From contig NZ_KB893178.1 of assembly GCF_000374025.1 (NCBI RefSeq), positions 1 to 64,000 of the forward strand: DNA of 64,000 bases, in the 5' to 3' direction. The stretch comes from Spirosoma panaciterrae DSM 21099 (GTDB lineage Bacteria; Bacteroidota; Bacteroidia; Cytophagales; Spirosomataceae). Of the stretch, positions 16,031 through 23,005 are shown piece by piece. Made by a program: the position numbers and the translations under genes. The notes under the pieces were generated by a model that searched no databases, had not been told where the DNA came from, and worked only from the letters and a program-made list of their open reading frames with translations. Numbering within the stretch: the first letter of the stretch is position 1; every line of letters begins with the position of its first letter.

Positions 16031-17554
16031 TTAAATATGCTTAAAAATCTGGTAGCCACTTATTTCTTTCTGGAGCACATAATCTTTTGGATCAAATGTA
16101 TACTCAAAAGCAAAATAATAAAGTGGTTGCTTTTTAGGCGCAATAATAAATTTAATAGAACCTTGTTTTACCAGATTTCCAAACTGGCTAAAATCGTGTT
16201 TTTTGCCAATATACAGAAACCGGATAATGTCGTCGGTATAGGCCAACTGATGCCGAAACAGCATTTGCTGAAGCAGCCAGCCCCGGTAATTATCACCCAT
16301 GAGCGCTACAACATAATCCTGTTTGCCCAGTTGAGGCTCTACAAACGATTTTACGAGCGTCTCATCCCGATACTGCCGGGCATAATACCCATAATCCGTA
16401 TTCAGATGATTGTCTAACTGTTGGCTGGCAAAGTAGAGCATGGTCATGCTTACCATTGCCGGAAACAGGTAGCGCCCTAAGCTGCCAGTTGGCATAAGCT
16501 GTATCTGATCACAAAAATACCAAAATATTATGAGTAAGCCTGTATACGCGAACTCATGATAATAGCCTACTGCGGCACCATGTTTGAACGCTGTGGCGGT
16601 AGCAAAGCCAAAAAAGAGCATAGCCGCCAGAGCAAGAAATTGCTGGCGACTATCCAGACTTGTAAACAGCCATTTTAAACTGATGAGCCATGCTACAGCA
16701 ATCAATAAACTGGCGGCTGGAATTAGGTAGCGAAACGTGTATCCATAAAACCAGCCCGGTGAAAGCGGTAAAGTGACACTGATGAACAAGTTCTGAAAGA
16801 AAATGTCCATATGCCCTTCATCGCACAGCAACGTCAGGACCAGGAATAGCGCTGCCATGATTCCAATTGTACGAATCAGGATGAGCCATTGAGCCGTAAT
16901 GAACAGAAATGCCAGAATTACAGCAATATGTATCATTCCGCTCTGCTTCACAAAAAAAGCAACAACGGCAATCAACGCAGCACTTATCCAATACCCATTC
17001 CAGATTGCTGGCTTTTTAAGTCCTTCCAACGCACAGTAAATCAGAGTTGTTGTGCAAAGGAAAAGTAAGCTGTCGACGCGGGAATTCGTTAAATGCCAAT
17101 GTTGAAGAACACCAAAGACGAGGCAACAAAGGATTAGATTCTGTACTAGCCGGAGTTTCAACTGGCGCAGACCGGTTAGGAAAACCACCAGCATCGATAC
17201 CATTACCAGGGCAAATGACACCATACGGCTCAGCAATTGGATACGAAACACCTGTGTGGGGTCCCAGCCAATGATCCGGTAAATAGTGCCAACGAGACGG
17301 TAATAGAGTGGTGCGTATTGCGTAACCCAGAAGGGCGGTACTTCCGGGTTATAATACAAGGGTCGGCCATCGGCCACTAACTGAATGCCGTAGGTTGTAC
17401 TCCGCTCTGAACCCGAAATATCAGGCAGATAGCTTGTAGCAAATTTTACCTTCACGAAAAAAATAACAACCGTACAGGCCAGACAGAAAATCAGCGTAAG
17501 TAACCAGGTCTGGGCTTTCAGAAGGTTATATACGCTGACTAGAAAAAGCGGCAT
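16031..17554 (-). CDS. GT39-like polytopic membrane protein inside the nuo operon
   Basis: The 507-residue protein has about eleven hydrophobic helices. The first extracytoplasmic loop carries DISGSERSTTYGIQLVADGRPLYYNPEVPPFWVTQYAPLYYRLVGTIYRI, a pattern like the acidic-residue loop of GT39/ArnT/DUF2029-type lipid-linked-sugar glycosyltransferases. Later there is QHWHLTNSRVDSLLFLCTTTLIY. The C-terminal soluble part (VEPQLGKQDYVVALMGDNYRGWLLQQ) resembles those of dolichyl-phosphate-mannose-type enzymes. It would transfer a sugar from a polyprenyl phosphate on the periplasmic side. It sits between nuoF (24 bp upstream) and nuoG (42 bp downstream) in the same direction, so it should be co-transcribed. 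No link between such an enzyme and complex I is known to me. Confidence 0.6.
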   Translation of the reverse strand: MPLFLVSVYNLLKAQTWLLTLIFCLACTVVIFFVKVKFATSYLPDISGSERSTTYGIQLVADGRPLYYNPEVPPFWVTQYAPLYYRLVGTIYRIIGWDPTQVFRIQLLSRMVSFALVMVSMLVVFLTGLRQLKLRLVQNLILCCLVFGVLQHWHLTNSRVDSLLFLCTTTLIYCALEGLKKPAIWNGYWISAALIAVVAFFVKQSGMIHIAVILAFLFITAQWLILIRTIGIMAALFLVLTLLCDEGHMDIFFQNLFISVTLPLSPGWFYGYTFRYLIPAASLLIAVAWLISLKWLFTSLDSRQQFLALAAMLFFGFATATAFKHGAAVGYYHEFAYTGLLIIFWYFCDQIQLMPTGSLGRYLFPAMVSMTMLYFASQQLDNHLNTDYGYYARQYRDETLVKSFVEPQLGKQDYVVALMGDNYRGWLLQQMLFRHQLAYTDDIIRFLYIGKKHDFSQFGNLVKQGSIKFIIAPKKQPLYYFAFEYTFDPKDYVLQKEISGYQIFKHI

Positions 17555-17578
17555 AATGACAGAGTAATGTGGATTGCA

Positions 17579-18919
17579 CTAAATCAGAGCCATCTCCCCC
17601 CGATACACAGCACCTGGCTGAGTGGCTTCGGATGGGTGATCGATATGCCACTGAAATTCGTCCCGGAAATGGCGGATCGCACTGGCTACTGGCCAGGCAG
17701 CGGCATCTCCGAGCGGACAAATGGTATTTCCTTCAATTTTTTTAGCCACATCAACCAGCAGATCAATATCCTGCTGATGACCGTGACCGTATTCAATGCG
17801 ATGCAATACTTTCTCCATCCAGCCGGTTCCTTCCCGACAGGGACTGCACTGACCACAGGACTCGTGATGGTAGAAACGAGAGAAATTCCACGTATTTCGG
17901 ACAATACAGGCGGTTTCGTCGAACACAATAAAGCCTCCTGAACCAAGCATGGTGCCCGTAGCAAATCCTCCGTCCGATAGAGATTCGTAGGACATCAAGC
18001 GTTTCTCGCCGTTCGCTAGTGTTAAGGCCAGATTGGCTGGAAGAATGGGAACTGAAGAGCCTCCGGCAACCAGCGCTTTAAATTTATGGCCCGGTCGGAT
18101 ACCACCACACCATTCATCGGCAAAGATGAAATCTTCGACGGGTACGCCCAAGTCGATTTCATAAACCCCCGGTTTGTTAATATGACCCGATGCCGAAATC
18201 AACTTTGTACCCGTACTACGCCCAATCCCGATAGCCGCATACGCATCTCCACCATGGTTAACAATCCAGGAAGTTGTGGCAATGGATTCTACGTTATTCA
18301 CAACGGTCGGGCACTGATAAAGGCCCTTTACAGCTGGAAATGGGGGTTTGTTACGCGGATTACCTCGTTTGCCTTCCAGCGATTCGAGCAAAGCCGTTTC
18401 TTCACCACAAATGTAGGCTCCACCACCGGGCTGAACGACCAACTCAAGATCGTAGCCACTCCCCAGAATATTTTTGCCCAGGAAACCTTCGGCTTTGGCT
18501 TCGGCAATGGCTTTTTCGAGAATGTGGATCACATACATCAATTCGCCCCGTACGTAGATAAACGACTTGTTGGCTCCCAAAGCATACGACGAAATAATCA
18601 TTCCCTCAATCAATAAGTGAGGGATATTCTTCATCAGGTAGTGGTCCTTGAACGTACCCGGCTCCGATTCATCGGCATTGCAGACCAGATAGCGGGGAAC
18701 GCCTTCGGGCTTAGCCAGAAAGCTCCATTTCATACCCATTGGGAAGCCTGCGCCACCACGGCCACGAACACCTGCTTTCTTTACCTCTTCTACAATGGCA
18801 TCGGGTGTCATGGTTTTGAGGGCCTTTTCAACAGCCGTATACCCGCCCTGTTTCCGATAGACATCGAACGTCTCGATGCCAGGGACGTTAATATGCTCGG
18901 TTAATATTTTAGTTGCCAT
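17579..18919 (-). CDS. nuoF: NADH-quinone oxidoreductase subunit F
   Basis: The 446-residue subunit contains the NADH/FMN-binding blocks GVRGRGGAGFPMGMKW near residue 50, CNADESEPGTFKDH, GAYICGEETALLESLEG and ESCGQCSPCREGTGWM. In the last of these, with the later NTICPLGDAAAWP, cysteines bind cluster N3. NuoF oxidises NADH and passes electrons through FMN to NuoG. The ATG at 18919 starts seven bases after the nuoE stop, tight operon spacing. An alternative upstream start would overlap nuoE and is less likely. Confidence 0.97.
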   Translation of the reverse strand: MATKILTEHINVPGIETFDVYRKQGGYTAVEKALKTMTPDAIVEEVKKAGVRGRGGAGFPMGMKWSFLAKPEGVPRYLVCNADESEPGTFKDHYLMKNIPHLLIEGMIISSYALGANKSFIYVRGELMYVIHILEKAIAEAKAEGFLGKNILGSGYDLELVVQPGGGAYICGEETALLESLEGKRGNPRNKPPFPAVKGLYQCPTVVNNVESIATTSWIVNHGGDAYAAIGIGRSTGTKLISASGHINKPGVYEIDLGVPVEDFIFADEWCGGIRPGHKFKALVAGGSSVPILPANLALTLANGEKRLMSYESLSDGGFATGTMLGSGGFIVFDETACIVRNTWNFSRFYHHESCGQCSPCREGTGWMEKVLHRIEYGHGHQQDIDLLVDVAKKIEGNTICPLGDAAAWPVASAIRHFRDEFQWHIDHPSEATQPGAVYRGEMALI

Positions 18920-18926
18920 GAGTGGA

Positions 18927-19430
18927 TTATTTCGACAGTTCGTCAATAATTTCGTCTACACGCTCGTTAGTCAGGTTCATGTAGTATTTTTCCCGAATCT
19001 GGAAAACGGGTCCCATACCACAAGCCGCCAAACACTCTACTTCTTTCAGCGTAAACCGCCCATCAACTGTGGTTTGCCCTGCATCAATGCCTAGCCGTGT
19101 TTTCAGATGGGCATACACCTCTTCTCCACCCATCAGGCAGCAAGGCCCTGTCCGGCAATATTCAATCACATGTTTACCGACAGGATTGAGGTGAAACATG
19201 GTATAGAACGTAGCTACTTCATACACTTCGATGGGTTGAATGTCGAGCATACGGGCTACATAATCCATGCCTTCCACGCTTGTCCAGCCTTCCTGCTCCT
19301 GTAGTAAGTGCAATAAAGGAAGTAAAGCGGATTTCTGTTTGCCTTCAGGATAACGGGCAATAATTTCCTTCGCCCGTTCCAACCGCTCGGGCGTAAATTG
19401 TATAGCAGAATGGTTTGTTTCTGTTGTCAT
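18927..19430 (-). CDS. nuoE: NADH-quinone oxidoreductase subunit E
   Basis: The 167-residue thioredoxin-fold subunit binds a 2Fe-2S cluster. The four ligands are visible in EYCRTGPC (CxxxxC) and ECLAAC (CxxxC). The N-terminal helix block YPEGKQKSALLPLLHLLQEQEGW and VYEVATFYTMFHLNPVGKH are family signatures. It works with NuoF in the NADH-dehydrogenase module. It starts four bases after the DUF29 gene stop, so the two are almost certainly on one transcript and may be translationally coupled. Confidence 0.96.
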   Translation of the reverse strand: MTTETNHSAIQFTPERLERAKEIIARYPEGKQKSALLPLLHLLQEQEGWTSVEGMDYVARMLDIQPIEVYEVATFYTMFHLNPVGKHVIEYCRTGPCCLMGGEEVYAHLKTRLGIDAGQTTVDGRFTLKEVECLAACGMGPVFQIREKYYMNLTNERVDEIIDELSK

Positions 19431-19434
19431 TTAT

Positions 19435-19875
19435 TTACAGCAGGTATTCATCCTCAAAGACTTCATCCCAGGTTAACTCAGCAGGCTCAAATTTGTCCTT
19501 TCGTGATAGGTTCATTTCAGCCTTAGCTCCTTCAATAGCGGCATTGATATTATGCTGCCAAACACTTTCAATGTACTGCTGATTGAGCGAAGGCATGTAG
19601 TCCTGCAACTCTCTAATCTCCAGTCGCGCATTGACGATGCTTCGAACCCAACTTGTGCTTCGTTTATCAGGTTGATACTTCCATTTAAGAATATGGACCA
19701 TCAATCGGCGTAATTGGCTATTAAGTGCATGCCGTTCGGCCCTCCCCATAGCTTCGTATAATTCATTGAGACCTTCTTTAGCCTCTTCGTACTCATGCTC
19801 GTCGATCAGTTGGCGAATCAAGCCCACTGTATCGAGATGCGATGTGGTTACTAATTCCTCCCAATCGACTTTCAT
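19435..19875 (-). CDS. DUF29-family protein inside the nuo operon
   Basis: The 146-residue protein fits the DUF29 pattern. An N-terminal helical part (DEHEYEEAKEGLNELYEAMGRAERHALNSQLRRLMVHILKWKYQPDKRSTSW) is followed by a helix ending in DYMPSLNQQY and a C-terminal tail ELTWDEVFEDEYLL, which resembles the final block of DUF29 proteins. It has no signal peptide or membrane segment. The function of DUF29 is unknown, and families of this kind are often found as scattered accessory genes. It sits between nuoD (19 bp after it on the minus strand) and nuoE (4 bp), so it is part of the complex I operon. It may be a passenger gene or a local accessory or assembly factor; sequence alone cannot say. 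Confidence 0.75.
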   Translation of the reverse strand: MKVDWEELVTTSHLDTVGLIRQLIDEHEYEEAKEGLNELYEAMGRAERHALNSQLRRLMVHILKWKYQPDKRSTSWVRSIVNARLEIRELQDYMPSLNQQYIESVWQHNINAAIEGAKAEMNLSRKDKFEPAELTWDEVFEDEYLL

Positions 19876-19894
19876 AACCAGTCGTATTTAAAAA

Positions 19895-21127
19895 CTATGC
19901 GTCTAACTCACCGGCAATCACGTTCATGCTACTCATGATTACGATGGCATCGGAGAGGGTAAGCCCTTTACACATTTCCGGATAAGCCTGGTAATAAATG
20001 AAACAGGGCCGACGGAAGTGCAGACGATAGGGCGCACGACCGCCATCGCTGATCAGATAAAAGCCTAACTCACCGTTGCCCCCTTCTACTGCATGGTATA
20101 CTTCACCGGCCGGAGCGTCGATCTCACCCATCACAATTTTGAAGTGATAGATCAGGGCTTCCATGTTCTTATAGACTTCCTGTTTGGGCGGCAGGTAGTA
20201 CTGGGGAGCATCGGCATAATACGATCCTTCGGGCAGGTTGTTGATGGCCTGCTCAATAATTCGTAAGCTCTGCCACATTTCGGCATTCCGGACCATAAAG
20301 CGATCGTAGGTATCGCCACTTTGCCCGATGGGAATGTCGAATTCAAAATCTTCGTAGGAGGAGTAGGGGTTCATTACCCGTACATCGTAATCGACACCGG
20401 CAGCCCGCAGGTTAGGTCCCGTAAAGCCGTAACTTAACGCCCGTTCTGCTGAAATACCTCCTACACCAATCACCCGATCCATGAAAATCCGGTTGCGGTT
20501 GAATAGGTTTTCAAACTCCGTGAGAACCTTACGGAAGCGGGGAATCAGTTCTTTGATTTTACGAATGGCCGTAGGCGACAGATCGCGTTCCATACCGCCA
20601 ATGCGACCCATGTTTGTCGTCAACCGCGCACCACAAACCTCTTCGTAAATTTCGTAGATATTCTCCCGTTCCTGGTAGATGTACAGGAAGCCCGTAAAAG
20701 CCCCTGTATCAACGCCCAGAATTCCGTTGCAGATGAGGTGGTCGGCCAGTCGCGCCAACTCCATCATAATGACCCGGATATATTGAGCCCGCTTAGGGAT
20801 TTCAATGCCTAACAACTTCTCGACCGTCATGTGCCAACCCATGTTATTGATGGGAGACGAACAGTAGTTCATCCGGTCGGTAAGCGTTGTGATCTGATAA
20901 AAGGGCCGCCGTTCGGCAATTTTTTCGAACGCCCTGTGGATATAGCCGATGGTTTGCTCGCCCGATACAATTTTCTCTCCGTCCATCTGTAGAACGTTCT
21001 GGAAAATACCGTGCGTAGCGGGGTGCGTGGGACCGAGATTCAACGTCGTCAATTCATTGACATACTGAATCGGACCTTGTTCGGCAGGCAGGTTTTTATT
21101 GGCTATGTCGAGTTCTTCAGAAACCAT
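19895..21127 (-). CDS. nuoD: NADH-quinone oxidoreductase subunit D
   Basis: The 410-residue subunit begins with [11 protein letters not shown] and contains [60 protein letters not shown], and then RIGGMERD. It closes with [34 protein letters not shown]. These are the hallmarks of the 49-kDa/NuoD subunit, which with NuoB forms the quinone-reduction site. It is separate from NuoC, not fused as in E. coli. A perfect 19-bp hairpin lies in the 81-bp gap between nuoC and this gene. Confidence 0.97.
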   Translation of the reverse strand: MVSEELDIANKNLPAEQGPIQYVNELTTLNLGPTHPATHGIFQNVLQMDGEKIVSGEQTIGYIHRAFEKIAERRPFYQITTLTDRMNYCSSPINNMGWHMTVEKLLGIEIPKRAQYIRVIMMELARLADHLICNGILGVDTGAFTGFLYIYQERENIYEIYEEVCGARLTTNMGRIGGMERDLSPTAIRKIKELIPRFRKVLTEFENLFNRNRIFMDRVIGVGGISAERALSYGFTGPNLRAAGVDYDVRVMNPYSSYEDFEFDIPIGQSGDTYDRFMVRNAEMWQSLRIIEQAINNLPEGSYYADAPQYYLPPKQEVYKNMEALIYHFKIVMGEIDAPAGEVYHAVEGGNGELGFYLISDGGRAPYRLHFRRPCFIYYQAYPEMCKGLTLSDAIVIMSSMNVIAGELDA

Positions 21128-21146
21128 ATTTCAATGATTGAGTTGC

Positions 21147-21204
21147 TGAATGATTGACTTGTTGAGTGATTGAATAGCCTTTCATTCAACAAGTCAATCA
21201 TTCA
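21147..21204. repeat. Perfect 19-bp hairpin between nuoC and nuoD
   Basis: TGAATGATTGACTTGTTGA at 21147-21165 pairs perfectly with 21186-21204 across a 20-nt loop. The segment is built from repeated GATTGA/TTGAGT-type units and occupies most of the 81-bp gap. It has no T run. Confidence 0.6.
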
Positions 21205-21208
21205 ATCT

Positions 21209-21709
21209 TTATCGTCCAAACAATGCATCTATTTTATCGTGCCGGGTGCTGTCTTCGAGTGGGTACTCTTTTCGCATTGGGAAATAGTCCATCTCTTCCA
21301 TGTTCAGTATCCGGCGTAAATCAGGATGACCGTCGAAAATGATACCGAACAGGTCAAACGTTTCCCGTTCCATCCAGTTCGCACTAGCAAAAAGGCCAGT
21401 CATCGTTGGAATATGTACATCGTCGGCAGTGAGGTATACCTTAATACGTAATCGGAAGTTATTGATCAGACTATGCATGTGATAGACGACGCAAAATTCC
21501 TTTCCGACTGAATCAGGATAATGAACAGCCGTTATATCGGTTAGAAACCCGAACTGGTAGGTGGAGTGCGACTTTAAAAAAGAAATGAGCGGAACAATCT
21601 GCTCACGGCTTGTCGAAAACGTCAGCAGATTATACGGGTCATCGAAGTCGGTAACGGCTTCGCCGAATTGGTTGATGATGGTCTGCGCAACTTCCTCGTT
21701 GGTCAGCAT
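21209..21709 (-). CDS. nuoC: NADH-quinone oxidoreductase subunit C
   Basis: The 166-residue subunit has the 30-kDa signature: FLTDITAVHYPDS, then LRIKVYLTADDVHIPTMTGLFASANWMERETFDLFGIIFDGHPDLRRILNMEEMDYFPMRKEYPL. NuoC is part of the connecting module of complex I. The ATG at 21709 was preferred over an upstream TTG. It lies between nuoB and nuoD in the usual order. Confidence 0.96.
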   Translation of the reverse strand: MLTNEEVAQTIINQFGEAVTDFDDPYNLLTFSTSREQIVPLISFLKSHSTYQFGFLTDITAVHYPDSVGKEFCVVYHMHSLINNFRLRIKVYLTADDVHIPTMTGLFASANWMERETFDLFGIIFDGHPDLRRILNMEEMDYFPMRKEYPLEDSTRHDKIDALFGR

Positions 21710-21735
21710 TGGCAAAAGTGAATGAGTGAAAGCAA

Positions 21736-21792
21736 ATGAGTGAATAGGGGAGACGTTTTCTTAGAAGATAACCTGCTCATCTATTCACTCAT
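21736..21792. repeat. Hairpin between nuoB and nuoC
   Basis: ATGAGTGAATAG at 21736-21747 pairs perfectly with CTATTCACTCAT at 21781-21792 across a 33-nt loop. AATGAGTGAA also occurs as a direct repeat a few bases to the left. It spans most of the 90-bp gap between nuoB and nuoC. Confidence 0.5.
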
Positions 21793-21799
21793 CCTGTAC

Positions 21800-22345
21800 T
21801 TATTGAATGCTATACGAATTCAGTAATTTCTGATATTCTTCGGTATTTCGTCGGCGGAGCGATTCGTTCTTAGCAAGCTCCTGAACCTGTAGTACACCTT
21901 CCAGAATTTGCTCGGGCCGGGGTGGACAGCCAGGTACATACACATCAACCGGGATAATACGGTCGATACCTTGCAGGACGCTATACGTATCAAAAATACC
22001 TCCGCTCGATGCACAGGCACCAATAGCGATAACCCAGCGGGGTTCGGCCATTTGCAGGTAAACCTGTTTAACAACGGGAGCCATCTTTTTGGCGATGGTG
22101 CCCGCTACCAGCAGCATATCCGCCTGGCGGGGCGAAAAGCTGGGCCGTTCGGCCCCAAAACGGCCTAAGTCGTAGTGGGAAGCCATGGTCGACATGAATT
22201 CAATACCACAGCAGGAAGTGGCAAATGGTAAGGGCCAAAGCGAATTTGCGCGGGCCAGACCTATGATTTTATCAAATGAAGTAGCTGAAAAACCTGGTCC
22301 ATCATAACTTGCAGGGGCTTCAGCCAGCTTAATGTCAGTTGCCAT
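21800..22345 (-). CDS. nuoB: NADH-quinone oxidoreductase subunit B
   Basis: The 181-residue subunit carries the vicinal cysteine pair Cys45-Cys46 in [65 protein letters not shown] and [14 protein letters not shown] complete the four ligands of cluster N2. N2 is the last iron-sulfur cluster before quinone. The C terminus has a modest family-variable extension ([18 protein letters not shown]). It follows nuoA with an 81-bp gap that contains an imperfect 10-bp hairpin (22391-22420). Confidence 0.97.
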   Translation of the reverse strand: MATDIKLAEAPASYDGPGFSATSFDKIIGLARANSLWPLPFATSCCGIEFMSTMASHYDLGRFGAERPSFSPRQADMLLVAGTIAKKMAPVVKQVYLQMAEPRWVIAIGACASSGGIFDTYSVLQGIDRIIPVDVYVPGCPPRPEQILEGVLQVQELAKNESLRRRNTEEYQKLLNSYSIQ

Positions 22346-22426
22346 GAAAAATACGGTTCTCCGTTGCGGTTGTAATTAGTTTCTAGAACAACAAATAAAT
22401 ATGCTCTAAGATTCATTTGTTAGGCC

Positions 22427-22798
22427 TTATTCCCACTTCAGAACCCCCTTGCGGATGATGTAGTAGAAACCAGCCAGGAGCAGCCCCATGAACAAGACCA
22501 TCTCAATAAATCCGGCCATTCCTAAACCCTTGAAGTTTACAGCCCATGGATATAGAAAAATGACTTCTACATCGAACAGGACGAAGAGAATGGCAATCAG
22601 GAAATACTTGATGGAAATAGGGGTACGTGCATCGCCCTGAACAGGAATCCCGCACTCAAATGGATCGTCTTTCTTTTGACTGTGGCGTTTGGGACCGATA
22701 GCATGAGTAACGAGCATTGTCGTTACGATAAATCCCAGTGCTAAACCGAGTTGAATCAGCACCGGCAGATAATCGGCCGGAACATAGGTTGCATTCAT
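22427..22798 (-). CDS. nuoA: NADH-quinone oxidoreductase subunit A
   Basis: The 123-residue membrane subunit has three helices. Between helices 1 and 2 it carries the conserved KKDDPFECGIPVQGDARTPISIKYFLIAILFVLFDVEVIFLYPWAV block, with the FECG and DVE motifs of NuoA/ND3. The ATG at 22798 was chosen because it starts right before helix 1; the longer frame upstream reads through the leader. It is the first gene of the nuo operon, downstream of the promoter at 22889-22919. Confidence 0.97.
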   Translation of the reverse strand: MNATYVPADYLPVLIQLGLALGFIVTTMLVTHAIGPKRHSQKKDDPFECGIPVQGDARTPISIKYFLIAILFVLFDVEVIFLYPWAVNFKGLGMAGFIEMVLFMGLLLAGFYYIIRKGVLKWE

Positions 22799-22888
22799 AG
22801 ACTTAGGTTGCGAAGATCGGGCAAAGGTAGCGATAAATCGAATTGACTCGCGTGAATCCGCTATCGTTGCTTTGGGCCAAATATACAT

Positions 22889-22919
22889 CAAATATACGAT
22901 ACGCGATTGATCTAATCAA
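22889..22919 (-). promoter_or_regulatory. Consensus promoter of the nuo operon
   Basis: On the minus strand TTG (22917-22919), a 20-bp spacer and TATATTTG (22889-22896) fit the Bacteroidota promoter exactly. A second TATATTTG follows 3 bp further on (22878-22885), and TACCTTTG at 22822-22829 is a third possible -7 box nearer the gene. The leader from the first would be about 85 nt. Confidence 0.65.
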
Positions 22920-22945
22920 TTACGGACCTGCCGGATCAATTGAGT

Positions 22946-22990
22946 AAAACCAAAAAAGCCTTTTCATCAAGAAAAGGCTTTTTTGGTTTT
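22946..22990 (-). terminator. Strong intrinsic terminator
   Basis: A perfect 19-bp stem (22946-22964 with 22972-22990) surrounds the 7-nt loop CATCAAG and is bordered by A and T runs. It can end transcription on either strand. It lies 16 bp beyond the stop of the esterase gene at 23006 and insulates it from the nuo promoter. Confidence 0.85.
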
Positions 22991-23005
22991 AGCTGCTAAT
23001 TCGGG

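Noticed and set aside
18086-18616. 176-codon frame on the plus strand
   Set aside because: It lies antisense to nuoF, which has complete family motifs on the other strand.
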